From the NCBI RefSeq assembly GCF_900169365.1, contig NZ_FXZH01000029.1, positions 1-40,226 of the forward strand: DNA of 40,226 nucleotides. Direction: 5' to 3'. The position numbers were made by a program, and so were the translations under genes. The stretch is from Brevibacterium sp. 239c. GTDB lineage: Bacteria > Actinomycetota > Actinomycetes > Actinomycetales > Brevibacteriaceae. Each line of letters opens with the position of its first letter. Within the stretch, counting starts at the first letter, position 1. This document shows positions 1 through 8,024 of this stretch, in pieces. The notes below the pieces were generated by a model. It worked only from the letters and a program-made list of their open reading frames with translations, did no database searches and was not told the DNA's origin.

Positions 1-146
1 ATCACCGTGTGGAGTCGGCGGAGAAGGCTCTGGGTGAGGCTGAGGGGCGTGAGCGGGTGAAGATCGCGACGCGTGAGGGCATGTTGGCTGAGGCGCGCAG
101 TCATCTGCAGGCCGAAGCCGCCAGCCAGCCCGCCTCCGGGCACTGA
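1..146 (+). CDS. Partial gene, C-terminal end of unidentified protein
   Basis: An open frame enters from the left edge (first full codon at position 3) and stops with TGA at 144-146. The visible 47 residues are rich in Glu, Ala, Arg and Gln with no hydrophobic stretch, which suggests a charged alpha-helical or coiled-coil tail. Nothing in this fragment identifies a family. A stem-loop follows at 174-204, so the gene probably ends its transcription unit here. That the frame is coding is inferred from its strand agreement with the following gene and the downstream terminator. Confidence 0.55.
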   Translation, partial: HRVESAEKALGEAEGRERVKIATREGMLAEARSHLQAEAASQPASGH

Positions 147-173
147 GTTTAAGTAACTCGATCCAGAAATCTG

Positions 174-204
174 CGAGCGCGTCACCGTATCGGTGGCGCG
201 CTCG
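174..204 (+). terminator. Probable Rho-independent terminator
   Basis: Arms at 174-187 (CGAGCGCGTCACCG) and 191-204 (CGGTGGCGCGCTCG) pair over 14 bp with one G-T wobble around a 3-nt TAT loop, and a short T-containing tract (tggttt) follows. It sits 28 bp after the stop of the partial gene and before the ribosome binding site of the next gene. Confidence 0.6.
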
Positions 205-249
205 TGGTTTGATGGAAGCAGTGATGAGCCCTGTGACAGAGGAGGTACG

Positions 250-1170
250 TTGAGCGCGGATTCGGCAATGAGGGAAGTAATCTCGCAGGCGTATGCGCAG
301 CGACGCGATGCCTGGGAGTCTGCCGCCGTGCGGATCAAGCGCTGGCTCAAACAGCAGCAGAGGGGTCTGCTGAAGGACAAGGATATCTCCCGCCTGGATG
401 TCGACGGCCATCGAATCAAAGATCCGGCTCGCACCCTGGCCAAGCTCGGCGAAAAGATCGCCGACGACCCGTCGCTGCAGATATCCTCCCCACGCGATGT
501 GGAGAATCACATCCGCGACATCGTCGGGGTGAAGGTGCTGTGCAAATCGCCGCGTGATCAGAAGATGATGTTCGACTCCCTCACGGACCCGCAGCAGCTT
601 GGACCCTTCGTCCTCATCGAGCAGAAGAACTACGTCGACCCGCCCAAACCCAGCGGCTATCGGGCCTGTCACGTGACCTTGCAGATTCCCTCTGATCAGG
701 GGGAGCCGGTCTTTGCGGAGATCCAAGTCAAGACCAGGCTCCAAGACGCCTGGGGCGAGTTGACCCACGAGGACATGTACAAACCCGGCGCGGCGATGAA
801 GCCCAGTGAGCTGCACGGTGAGTTCGCCCGTGCGATGGCGAACATGCTGGCAACCGTTGATGACATGGCCGATACTCTTGCGGTCGAGCTCTCTGCATTG
901 ACGAACCCCGATCTCGAAACGTCGGTGCCCTCTGCCGCAGACGACACCATCGAGGTCAAGGTCAGGGCCACCGGTCCGAAATACGCTTTGGCTGTCGACA
1001 CCGACGGCCGACAGGGACTCATCCCTGCCTTCGCAGTCCGCAAGCTCAGCGACTCCAAGGGCACCATCAAAGTCAACGACTTCATCAGTGTCGATGACCG
1101 CCTGCGTGTCACCGTCGAAGAGGACTCGAAGGGTCTGTACTACATCCCGATGGCACTGGCCGACGACTGA
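250..1170 (+). CDS. RelA/SpoT-domain (p)ppGpp synthetase-like protein with extra C-terminal domain
   Basis: Predicted alarmone synthetase of the small RSH class, which transfers pyrophosphate from ATP to GDP or GTP; cytosolic. The TTG at 250 (306 aa) is chosen because AGAGGAGG lies 6 nt upstream; an in-frame start at 193 would add 19 residues overlapping the upstream terminator. Family motifs in order: HRIKDPARTLAKL (54-66), IRDIVGVKV (88-96, canonical DxxGxR region with Lys), SGYRACH (135-141), and AEIQVKT followed by W168, H173 and YK (156-178), matching the EIQ-RT...W...H...YK signature. There is no HD hydrolase domain. Residues about 233-300 form an additional beta-rich segment (IEVKVRATGP...GLIPAF...DRLRVTVEE) that looks like an S1/OB-type fold and is not part of minimal SAS proteins. 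Synthetase family call is strong; activity and the tail's role are inferred. Confidence 0.85.
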   Translation: MSADSAMREVISQAYAQRRDAWESAAVRIKRWLKQQQRGLLKDKDISRLDVDGHRIKDPARTLAKLGEKIADDPSLQISSPRDVENHIRDIVGVKVLCKSPRDQKMMFDSLTDPQQLGPFVLIEQKNYVDPPKPSGYRACHVTLQIPSDQGEPVFAEIQVKTRLQDAWGELTHEDMYKPGAAMKPSELHGEFARAMANMLATVDDMADTLAVELSALTNPDLETSVPSAADDTIEVKVRATGPKYALAVDTDGRQGLIPAFAVRKLSDSKGTIKVNDFISVDDRLRVTVEEDSKGLYYIPMALADD

Positions 1171-1191
1171 GCTCAGGCCCAAGAGCTCTTG

Positions 1192-1233
1192 TGGAGCATC
1201 TGCTCCAGAGTTACTTGTGGAGCAGACGCTCTA
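1192..1233. promoter_or_regulatory. Two tandem TetR-type operator palindromes overlapping the promoter
   Basis: A perfect 7-bp inverted repeat TGGAGCA-TC-TGCTCCA lies at 1192-1207. A second, imperfect copy TGGAGC-AGAC-GCTCTA lies at 1218-1233. Both are preceded by TTG, giving a shared core TTGTGGAGCAnnnGCTCnA, with 26 bp between copies. The second copy runs into TATAAT at 1232-1237, so occupancy should block RNA polymerase. Their place directly before a TetR gene suggests autorepression. Confidence 0.7.
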
Positions 1234-1237
1234 TAAT
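1232..1237 (+). promoter_or_regulatory. Consensus -10 box TATAAT of leaderless regulator gene
   Basis: A perfect TATAAT ends 6 nt before the GTG start at 1244, placing the expected transcription start at or beside the start codon, as in actinobacterial leaderless genes. No good -35 is visible at 17 bp; TTACTT at 1211-1216 gives a 15-bp spacer. Confidence 0.6.
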
Positions 1238-1243
1238 GAAGAG

Positions 1244-1855
1244 GTGGAAGCGAACAACCGCGGTCGACCTCCCGAATTCGACCGGGCCCAGGCCGTGCTC
1301 GAGGCCGCACGACTGTTCTGGCGTCGTGGCTACAGCGGTACCTCGACACGGGATCTGACCTCGACGATCGGCATCTCGACCTCGAGCCTGTACTCGGCAT
1401 TCGACAGCAAGGCGGGTCTGTTCGACGAGACCGTTGGGGTCTACGCGCAGCGGTATACGGCCATCTACGAAAAGGCAATGGCGGCGCAGTCCATCAGCGT
1501 GGCCGTCGATGGGCTGTTGAGGTCCTCGGTCCTCGAATTCACTCAGCCAGCCGATTCTCATCCCGGCTGCCTCATCACCAGCGCAGTCATGTCCGATGTC
1601 CCCGCAACGCAGAATGCGCGCGGGGACATCTCGACCATGCTGAAGAAGAACGAAGGCCTCCTCCGTGCTCGCATCGGCACGGCGATCGACGAGGGCGAGA
1701 TCTTGGGCGGAACCGACGCAGATGTCGTCACCGGCTTCGTGCAGGCGAACTGGCATGGGCTGGCTGCCCAATCGCACCACGGTGTCGAACGCAACGAGCT
1801 GCTGCGAATCGCTGACTTTTCACAGCGGGCCATGTGGTCGACCTATTCTCGGTGA
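1244..1855 (+). CDS. TetR/AcrR-family transcriptional regulator
   Basis: A 203-aa repressor-type protein. The N-terminal helix-turn-helix spans about residues 13-55: AVLEAARLFWRRGYSGTSTRDL, then the recognition helix in GISTSSLYSAFDSKAGLF, which is the TetR_N signature. The remainder is a helical ligand-binding/dimer domain with no identifiable ligand. The GTG at 1244 (VEANNRGRPPEF) is chosen because it starts the typical RGRP lead-in and lies 6 nt after TATAAT, giving a leaderless transcript; a longer open frame to 1088 would overlap the upstream gene and the operators. It lies 73 bp after the alarmone synthetase gene and converges on metE. The two upstream palindromes suggest autoregulation; the wider regulon is unknown. 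Confidence 0.88.
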   Translation: MEANNRGRPPEFDRAQAVLEAARLFWRRGYSGTSTRDLTSTIGISTSSLYSAFDSKAGLFDETVGVYAQRYTAIYEKAMAAQSISVAVDGLLRSSVLEFTQPADSHPGCLITSAVMSDVPATQNARGDISTMLKKNEGLLRARIGTAIDEGEILGGTDADVVTGFVQANWHGLAAQSHHGVERNELLRIADFSQRAMWSTYSR

Positions 1856-1906
1856 CCCGGTGCTGTGCTGCCCATCCAACAGGTCGTCTCAGGCCCGCAC
1901 GCTGAC

Positions 1907-4228
1907 TCAGACCAACACGTGGTCTGCGCGGTCACCGGCCAGCACCGCGTCTCGGGCGGCCACCAGATTGGTCAGTGCCTGTCTCACCTCGGGATAGCCG
2001 CGAGTCTTCAATCCACAGTCAGGATTGATCCACAGGCGTTCGGCGGCCACGTTGGCCAAAGCTGCCTCGATGAGTTCAGTGAGCTCCGCGACCGAGGGCA
2101 CACGTGGTGAGTGGATATCGTAGATTCCCGGCCCGATGCCGCGGACGAAGTTGAAATCAGCGATGTCGTTGAGCACCTCCATGCGTGACCGTGCCGCCTC
2201 GATGCTCGTGACATCGGCATCGAGCGCATTGATCGCCTCGATGATCTCACCGAATTCCGAATAGCACAGATGTGTATGGACCTGCGTGCCCGCATCGACC
2301 TGCGCATTCACCAGGCGGAACGACCTCACCGACCAGTCGAGGTAAGTGGCACGGCTGTCCTCGCGGAGGGGGAGGAGTTCTCGCAGCGCAGGTTCATCGA
2401 CCTGAATGATCCTGATGCCGGCAGCCTCGAGATCGGCGACCTCATCGGCAAGCGCCAAGGCGATCTGGTCGGCCGACTGTGCCAAGGCCACATCATCGCG
2501 GACGAAGGACCAGGCGAGGATCGTCACCGGGCCGGTGAGCATCCCCTTCACCGGGCGGCTGGTTCTCGTGCCGGCATAGGTCGACCATTCGACGGTGATC
2601 GCCTCTGGCCGCGAGACATCACCGAAGAGGATCGGCGGTCGGGTGCACCGTGAACCATAGGACTGGACCCATCCGTTGTCCGTGGTCGCGAAGCCGTCGA
2701 GATTCTCTGCGAAATACTGGACCATGTCATTGCGTTCGGGTTCGCCGTGGACGATGACATCCAGGCCCAGCTCCTCCTGTAGCCCGACCACACTGTCGAT
2801 CTCGGCTCTCATCGCGGCAGTGTATTCCTCGGAATCGATGCGCCCAGCACGGTGATCCGCGCGGGCGAGACGAACCTCAGCAGTCTGCGGGAACGAGCCG
2901 ATCGTCGTTGTCGGCAGTCGGGGCACATCGAGGGAGGACTGCGCCGCAGCGCGGGTCTCGAAATCCGTGCGGTAGCCAGCGTCCCCGGCGACACCTGCAG
3001 TTCTCGCCGCCACCTCGGCGTTGTGGACCCGGGATGATTCCGTGCGAGTCCGCTGCACGCGATCGGCTCTGGCGAACGCCTCCGGGCGTGCATCGGGTCC
3101 GTTGGCCAGCGCGGTGGCCAACGCGTCGACCTCGGTGACCTTCTCCTCGGCGAAGGAGAGCCAGGAGGCGACATCGACCGGCAGGTTCTTCTCATCGTTC
3201 ACGGTGTGGGGGACGTGGAGCAGCGTGGTCGAGGTGGAAACGCTGAGCGACTCACGACCCAGATCGTCCAATACTTTCAGACTCGTGCGCAGATCATCGG
3301 CCCAGACGTTGCGTCCGTCGATGACACCGGCGACGAGGTCGACCGAAGCTGGAACCGTGGAGGCGATGCGGCGCACATAATCCGGATCGATTGCGCGAGT
3401 GGCTGCTGAGACATCCACGCCGAGCGCGTCGATGCCCGAATTCGCCAGCGCGGGCAGCCCGGCTCGCAGGCTTCCGTACGGGGCGGTGACGAAGATCTGC
3501 GGGTGGGTGCTCGACCCGGTCAGGGCAGCATAGGTGCGCGAGACCGCCTCGGCGAGCTCCTCATCTGTGTGCTCGGTGAAGTCGGTGACGAGAGCCGGTT
3601 CGTCCAGCTGGACCCAGTCGACCCCGGCCGCGGCGAGGATGCTGATGACGTCACGGTAGACGGCCGTGAGTTCGTCGAGGCGCTCGAAGGCCGAGGTGGT
3701 GCTGCCGGGTGCGCTCTTGGCCAGTGCCAGCAGGGTCACGGGCCCGACGAGGACGGGCCGGACGGTGTGACCGGCGGCTCGGGCTTCCGAGACGAGGGAG
3801 AGCAGGTGCTGAGGGTGAGCCTTGAAGCTCGTGGAATCCTCGAGCTCGGGCACCAGATAGTGGTAGTTGGTGTCGAACCATTTGGTCATCTCCAGTGGTG
3901 AGCGTTGCGCCGTGCCACGTGCCAGGGCGAAGTATTCATCGAGGTCGAAGTCGGTGCCGTTCGTCTCCGAAGCGATGAGTCCGACGCTCAGCGCGGTGTC
4001 GAGAACATGGTCGTAATGGCTGTATGAGGCGGGGATCGAATAGTCCTCATCCAGGCCCAGATCCCGCAGTCGGTGGTAGGTGCTCAGCCGCAGTGTGTGC
4101 ACCGACTGGGCGAATACTTCGGCGTCGATGCGTCCCGCCCAGAAGCTTTCGAGGGCCTTCTTCTGCTCGCGTTTCGGGCCGATGCGCGGATAGCCGGTGA
4201 TGGTGGCCGTGGGAAATGCGGTGGTCAT
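1907..4228 (-). CDS. metE: Cobalamin-independent methionine synthase
   Basis: 5-methyltetrahydropteroyltriglutamate-homocysteine methyltransferase, 773 aa, making methionine from homocysteine in the cytosol. The N-terminal [18 protein letters not shown] is the family start signature. The C-terminal catalytic half has [14 protein letters not shown], the zinc-ligand motif HTHLCYSEF (His and Cys) and NPDCGLKTR (third ligand Cys). Length matches the family (about 750-780 aa). The ATG at 4226-4228 is chosen: GAAGGA lies about 9 nt upstream and the start overlaps the metF stop by 4 bp (ATGA), so translation is coupled; an extension to 4279 would overlap metF further. It ends convergently, 51 bp from the TetR gene. 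No cobalamin riboswitch is visible. Confidence 0.97.
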   Translation of the reverse strand: MTTAFPTATITGYPRIGPKREQKKALESFWAGRIDAEVFAQSVHTLRLSTYHRLRDLGLDEDYSIPASYSHYDHVLDTALSVGLIASETNGTDFDLDEYFALARGTAQRSPLEMTKWFDTNYHYLVPELEDSTSFKAHPQHLLSLVSEARAAGHTVRPVLVGPVTLLALAKSAPGSTTSAFERLDELTAVYRDVISILAAAGVDWVQLDEPALVTDFTEHTDEELAEAVSRTYAALTGSSTHPQIFVTAPYGSLRAGLPALANSGIDALGVDVSAATRAIDPDYVRRIASTVPASVDLVAGVIDGRNVWADDLRTSLKVLDDLGRESLSVSTSTTLLHVPHTVNDEKNLPVDVASWLSFAEEKVTEVDALATALANGPDARPEAFARADRVQRTRTESSRVHNAEVAARTAGVAGDAGYRTDFETRAAAQSSLDVPRLPTTTIGSFPQTAEVRLARADHRAGRIDSEEYTAAMRAEIDSVVGLQEELGLDVIVHGEPERNDMVQYFAENLDGFATTDNGWVQSYGSRCTRPPILFGDVSRPEAITVEWSTYAGTRTSRPVKGMLTGPVTILAWSFVRDDVALAQSADQIALALADEVADLEAAGIRIIQVDEPALRELLPLREDSRATYLDWSVRSFRLVNAQVDAGTQVHTHLCYSEFGEIIEAINALDADVTSIEAARSRMEVLNDIADFNFVRGIGPGIYDIHSPRVPSVAELTELIEAALANVAAERLWINPDCGLKTRGYPEVRQALTNLVAARDAVLAGDRADHVLV

Positions 4229-5277
4229 ATCTGTGTGTCCTTCTCTTTCGTGGGTGTGTGGTTCGGTGAGGGCGGCCACCGCCGAGGTGGTGGTGACGGT
4301 TGGAACGACGTGAGACTGACTCCCGCACGCTGGAGTGCGGAGAGAAGGTCCTCGGTCGTGTGCAGGTCGTTGAATGTGTAGAAGTGCAGCCCGTGAGCGC
4401 CCTGTTCGAGCAGTGCGGAGGTGTGCTCGGCCGTGATTTCAAGGCCGATCCGGCGTGCGGTCGCCTCGTCGTGGGCGCGATCGAAGCGGGCCAGGAGCGA
4501 TTCGGGGACCGGGAGGCCGGCGAGTCGGCCCATCGTGTGCAGGCGTTTGGCATCGGTGATGGGCAGGATGCCGGGAATGATCGGGATCGTGATGCCGGCG
4601 TGGTCGGCCCGCCTGCACAGGTCTGCATAGGCGTAGGGGTCGAAGAAGAGCTGGGTGATCGCGAAGTCAGCACCGTTGCGCTGCTTGGCCGCGAGGACGT
4701 TGAGGTCTTCGTCCGGGCCTGATGACTCGCAATGCCCCGAAGGGTAGGCCGCGACTCCGATACCCAAGCGGCCTGCGGCCAGGCACGCCACATTGTCCCC
4801 TTCGATTTGCCGCAGCAGTTGCACGAGAGCATCGGCATGAGGCAGATGATCGGTGGGCACTGCGCTGACTCCGTCGGGGAAGTCTCCGCGGATGGCGAGG
4901 AAGCCGCGCACGCCGACTCCCAGGAGGTGATCGATCCAGCCCAGCAGTTCGGTCTGTGTGCCGGCGGTGCAGGCCAAGTGTGCGAGGGGTCGCAAGGAGG
5001 TGTGGGCGCGGATGTGCTCGATGAAGTCTGCGGTGCCCTGCAGCCAGTTGCTCCTCGCCGAGGAGGTCACCGCCAGATAGTCGGGGTTCAGCGAGTCCAG
5101 GAAACGCAGGAGCTCGGGCATTCTCGCCGCCTGCGTCGCCGAGCGCGGTGGGATGACCTCGAAGGACAGAGCGCGGCGCAGGCGGTGAGACGGCGCGGGC
5201 GCCGGTTCGGCAAGGGTCAGCGGGGCCGAAGCCGAGACCCTTGGTGTGGATGTCGCCGGGGAATAGGTGATGGACAT
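4225..5277 (-). CDS. metF: 5,10-methylenetetrahydrofolate reductase
   Basis: A 350-aa flavoprotein that reduces 5,10-methylene-THF to 5-methyl-THF, the methyl donor used by MetE encoded just downstream. Family features: the catalytic-Glu region SFEVIPPRS (E40, equivalent to FEFFPP), LACTAGTQTELLGWI followed by FLAIRGDFP (canonical ALRGDPP) and ITQLFFDPYAY. The first 30 residues are Ala/Pro/Ser-rich and longer than in enterobacterial MetF, so a somewhat later start is possible. The gene overlaps metE by 4 bp and forms a two-gene operon for the final step of methionine synthesis. Confidence 0.95.
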   Translation of the reverse strand: MSITYSPATSTPRVSASAPLTLAEPAPAPSHRLRRALSFEVIPPRSATQAARMPELLRFLDSLNPDYLAVTSSARSNWLQGTADFIEHIRAHTSLRPLAHLACTAGTQTELLGWIDHLLGVGVRGFLAIRGDFPDGVSAVPTDHLPHADALVQLLRQIEGDNVACLAAGRLGIGVAAYPSGHCESSGPDEDLNVLAAKQRNGADFAITQLFFDPYAYADLCRRADHAGITIPIIPGILPITDAKRLHTMGRLAGLPVPESLLARFDRAHDEATARRIGLEITAEHTSALLEQGAHGLHFYTFNDLHTTEDLLSALQRAGVSLTSFQPSPPPRRWPPSPNHTPTKEKDTQI

Positions 5278-5339
5278 GCCGCCATCCTGCCGCCGAGCTC
5301 AGAGCAGTGCGCGAGGGAGGCGCGATCGGCGTCGCAGTC

Positions 5340-5399
5340 CGTCATGAACGCGTCAGAGAACGACCGAGTCGGTCAAAAGGGGACTTGTTGCGTCATGAA
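5340..5399. promoter_or_regulatory. Direct repeat CGTCATGAA upstream of metF
   Basis: CGTCATGAA occurs at 5340-5348 and again at 5391-5399 (TTCATGACG on the coding strand of metF), 51 bp apart, within the 209-bp gap between yajQ and metF. Exact 9-bp duplication in a short promoter region suggests a pair of regulator half-sites, but the factor is unknown. The rest of the gap (5278-5486) holds only the terminator at 5458-5481. Confidence 0.3.
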
Positions 5400-5457
5400 G
5401 ACTGGGGAGAAGCTGGCTTGGGGTATGGAGATGGGGTCGCGGAGGAGAGGAGCGCTG

Positions 5458-5481
5458 CCCTGGCTGAGTGCTGAGCCAGGG
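5458..5481 (-). terminator. Hairpin terminator after yajQ
   Basis: CCCTGGCT (5458-5465) and AGCCAGGG (5474-5481) are perfect 8-bp arms with an 8-nt loop, just past the yajQ stop at 5487-5489. A competing pairing GCTGAGCC (5471-5478) with GGCTCAGC (5484-5491) overlaps it. No T-tract is obvious. Confidence 0.5.
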
Positions 5482-5486
5482 TTGGC

Positions 5487-5978
5487 TCAGCGGTAATTGA
5501 CGAACTGCAGGTCGAGATCGAGGTCCTTGCCCTTGAGCAGGGAGATGACTTCCTGCAGGTCGTCGCGCTTCTTCGAGCTCACGCGCAGCTCCTCACCCTG
5601 GATCTGGGCCTTGACGCCTTTGGGACCCTCGTCCCGGATGTACTTCGAAATCTTCTTCGCGTTGTCCTTGTCGATGCCCTCCTTGAGACTGGCATCGATG
5701 CGGTATTCCTTGCCCGAGGGGTAGGGCTCGCCGTCGTCAAGGGATTTCAGGGAGATGCCGCGCTTGACCAGTTTGGACTGGAAGACGTCGAGGATCGCCT
5801 TGACCCGGTCTTCGCTGACGGCCCTCATTTGGATGGCTTCTCCGGTCCAGGCGATCGAGGCGTCGGTACCGCGGAAGTCGTAGCGTGAGTTGATCTCTTT
5901 GGCCGCCTGGTTCAGGGCGTTGTCGGCTTCCTGCCGATCGACCTTGCTGACGACGTCGAATGAGGATTCGCTGGCCAT
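5487..5978 (-). CDS. yajQ: YajQ-family nucleotide/c-di-GMP-binding protein
   Basis: A 163-aa protein of the YajQ (UPF0234) family, small cytosolic proteins known to bind nucleotides, with c-di-GMP binding shown in some members. The hallmark N-terminus [20 protein letters not shown], followed by [12 protein letters not shown], is present, as are [16 protein letters not shown] and the conserved C-terminal end [11 protein letters not shown]. The ATG at 5976-5978 is preceded by AAGGAGC; a longer frame to 6206 would run through the tRNA-Tyr gene and is rejected. Monocistronic, ended by the adjacent hairpin. Molecular role in this organism is unknown. Confidence 0.93.
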   Translation of the reverse strand: MASESSFDVVSKVDRQEADNALNQAAKEINSRYDFRGTDASIAWTGEAIQMRAVSEDRVKAILDVFQSKLVKRGISLKSLDDGEPYPSGKEYRIDASLKEGIDKDNAKKISKYIRDEGPKGVKAQIQGEELRVSSKKRDDLQEVISLLKGKDLDLDLQFVNYR

Positions 5979-6123
5979 GAATGCTCCTTGTGTGGTGAGT
6001 GGATGGACGAGTATCTGGTCACCGAGTGTAGTCGAGACGCATAATTGTGATCTGCGTCTATTGAGTTGGTGATTCCGGGTGCGGGCTTGTAGTATTTTCA
6101 AGTGCTCATCGAGCGCACACTGC

Positions 6124-6205
6124 GGCAGATTGCCCGAGCGGCCAAAGGGAGCTGACTGTAAATCAGCCGGCATTGCCTTCGAAGGTTCGAATCCTTCATC
6201 TGCCA
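6124..6205 (+). tRNA. tRNA-Tyr (GTA)
   Basis: An 82-nt type II tRNA with long variable arm. Acceptor arms GGCAGAT (6124-6130) and ATCTGCC (6198-6204) pair fully, with discriminator A. The anticodon GTA is at 6158-6160 in CTGACTGTAAATCAG, and the T-arm reads GAAGGTTCGAATCCTTC. No CCA is encoded. Possible promoter elements TTGGTG (6066) and TAGTAT (6090) with an 18-bp spacer lie upstream. Confidence 0.97.
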
Positions 6206-6216
6206 CGCAGACAGGG

Positions 6217-6251
6217 GAAGCCCTGTGATCATCACCTGATCACAGGGCTTC
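6217..6251. terminator. Strong stem-loop after tRNA-Tyr
   Basis: GAAGCCCTGTGATC (6217-6230) and GATCACAGGGCTTC (6238-6251) form a perfect 14-bp stem with a 7-nt loop, 12 bp after the tRNA. The following CTTCG is only weakly T-rich. Confidence 0.75.
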
Positions 6252-6324
6252 TTCGCATTCATCCCCATTGCGCGGACCGAGATACCTGCCTACTGTGGAG
6301 GAAAAGCCGAATGGATTTCTCGCC

Positions 6325-6822
6325 ATGACCGAAGAACAGCCTCCCCGCCGCATAGGTTCGATTCAGGATCGCAACGCGATCGTCGAGTCCGCGCTGGACA
6401 AAGCGATCAGGCGCGGCGACTTCGAAAACCTCCCCGGCCTTGGCAAACCCCTGACAGGTCTCCACAACTCCGAGGATCCCGATTGGTGGATCAAGCAGAA
6501 GATGGAGCGGGAAGAGCTCAGCGGTGTCGCCCCCGCCGCCTTCCAGCTGCGCAAAGAAAACGCAGTCCTCGAAGACACCCTCGATGCGTTCTCGAAAGAG
6601 GCCGACGTCCGCGACTATCTCGCCGGCTTCAATGCACGGGTGCGGGAGGCCGTCATGGACCTGCGTGAGGGGCCGCCCGTGTTCACTCCACCACGGAAGG
6701 TCGACGAGGAAATCATCGCCTGGCGTCAGCGCCGGGAAGCTCGCCACGAAACGCAGAACCCGCACCGGGCCCCGACAGCCGAACAACCGCCTCGGCGATG
6801 GTGGCGCAGAAGGCGCAGTTAG
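6325..6822 (+). CDS. DUF1992 (DnaJC28-like) domain protein
   Basis: A 165-aa soluble protein. Residues about 10-60 carry the DUF1992 signature: GSIQDRNAIVESALDKAI, then GDFENLPGLGKPL and DPDWWIKQKMEREE. The rest is helical and ends in a basic Arg/Trp-rich tail. In eukaryotes the domain occurs in DnaJC28; bacterial stand-alone members have no settled function. The ATG at 6325 is chosen since homology begins soon after it; it has no clear ribosome site of its own. A 5-codon frame (ATG at 6311, MDFSP) with GGAGG upstream overlaps this start as ATGA and may deliver ribosomes. The stop overlaps the stop of the convergent amidohydrolase gene. Confidence 0.85.
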   Translation: MTEEQPPRRIGSIQDRNAIVESALDKAIRRGDFENLPGLGKPLTGLHNSEDPDWWIKQKMEREELSGVAPAAFQLRKENAVLEDTLDAFSKEADVRDYLAGFNARVREAVMDLREGPPVFTPPRKVDEEIIAWRQRREARHETQNPHRAPTAEQPPRRWWRRRRS

Positions 6823-8024
6823 AGTTCCTTGCGCAGTCGTTCCAGGGCCAGGTGGGCCAGCAGTGCTGCCTGATCACCGAGGACGCTGTCGTCGAAGACG
6901 ACGAAGGGGGAGTGGTTGTCGCCTTGGAGTTCCTCGGGCACGTCGGTGCGTTTGGCACCGAGCATCATGTAGGTGCCCGGAACCTCCTGCAAAACGAACG
7001 AGAAGTCCTCACTGGGCATGATCGGATGCGGTGAAACCTCCAAGCGGTCCTCGCCCAACAGGCTGCGGACCTGGTCAACGGTCCATTCTGTCTCTGCCGC
7101 GTCGTTGACGGTCACGGGATACTGCACCTGGAAATCCACCTCGGCGGTGCATCCGTGAGCCTCCGCGATACCCCGAGCAAGCTGTTTCGACTGGACCCGC
7201 ACAATGTCCAATGTTTCCTGGGACAGGGTGCGGACGGTGGCACCCAGGCTCGCCGAGGCGGGGATGACGTTGACCGCTTCACCTGCCTTCAGCTGGGTCA
7301 CGGACAAGGCGATCGGGTCGAAGGTGCTGATCCGCCGGCTGACCATGTTCTGGAGTGCGGTGACGAGTTCGGCCAGGGCCGGGACCGGGTCCACGGCCGA
7401 CTGCGGTTGGGAGCCGTGGCCCCCGCGTCCGTGGAGGGTGATGTGAAGGACGTTGGAACCGGCCTGCAGCGTTCCGGGCTTCGTCGACACGAGACCCTTG
7501 GGGCCCATGTGAACATGTGCCCCGAAGGCGGCGATCGCCCGGGGCCCCGCAACCTCGAGAACGCCCTCGTTGATCATCACGGAGGCGCCGTTGTGGCCCT
7601 CTTCGCCAGGCTGGAACATGAAGACGACATCGCCAGCAAGATCCTCGCGGTGGGCATGCAGCAGCAGTGCGGCACCGACGAGTCCCGCGGTGTGCAGGTC
7701 ATGGCCACAGGCGTGCATGTTCCCATTCGTCGACTTGAACGGCTCCTCGGTCATCTCCTCGACGGGCAGTGCGTCCATGTCCCCGCGCAGCAGGACGGCG
7801 GGAGCATACGCGGGCCTATCCGGGTGGGTTCCGCGCAGAACCGCCACCACCGAGGTGGTCCCAACACCCGTGCTCACCTCCAGATCGAGGCCCTCCAAGG
7901 CAGCGAGCACCGTGGCCTGCGTCTGCGGCAGGTTGAGCCCGACCTCGGGGTGGGCGTGCAGGTTGCGTCGGAGTTCCTGCAGCCGAGGCAGGAGGGTGTT
8001 CGCCTCGGCCAGTAGGCTGGTCAC
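6819..8024 (-). CDS. M20-family amidohydrolase (peptidase M20D type)
   Basis: A 401-aa zinc/manganese-type hydrolase of the M20D family (hippurate, N-acyl-amino-acid or IAA-amino-acid amidohydrolases). Metal and catalytic motifs are in place: RRNLHAHPE (20-27), ACGHDLH (C106, H108), QPGEEGHNG (E141/E142), GAHVHMGP (H170) and the C-terminal PSEDFSFVLQEVPG. The GTG start at 8022-8024 overlaps the upstream transporter stop (GTGA), so the two are co-translated. This pairing suggests the transporter imports an acylated or amide-linked compound that the enzyme cleaves, or exports a product; the substrate cannot be read from sequence. Confidence 0.88.
   Translation of the reverse strand: MTSLLAEANTLLPRLQELRRNLHAHPEVGLNLPQTQATVLAALEGLDLEVSTGVGTTSVVAVLRGTHPDRPAYAPAVLLRGDMDALPVEEMTEEPFKSTNGNMHACGHDLHTAGLVGAALLLHAHREDLAGDVVFMFQPGEEGHNGASVMINEGVLEVAGPRAIAAFGAHVHMGPKGLVSTKPGTLQAGSNVLHITLHGRGGHGSQPQSAVDPVPALAELVTALQNMVSRRISTFDPIALSVTQLKAGEAVNVIPASASLGATVRTLSQETLDIVRVQSKQLARGIAEAHGCTAEVDFQVQYPVTVNDAAETEWTVDQVRSLLGEDRLEVSPHPIMPSEDFSFVLQEVPGTYMMLGAKRTDVPEELQGDNHSPFVVFDDSVLGDQAALLAHLALERLRKEL

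Noticed and set aside
1088..1243. Longer N-terminus of the TetR protein from the upstream open frame
   Set aside because: It would overlap the alarmone synthetase gene, both operators and the TATAAT box; the typical RGRP start follows GTG 1244.
5278..5486. A cobalamin or SAM riboswitch before metF-metE
   Set aside because: The 209-bp gap lacks a recognisable B12-box or SAM-box core and already contains the yajQ terminator.
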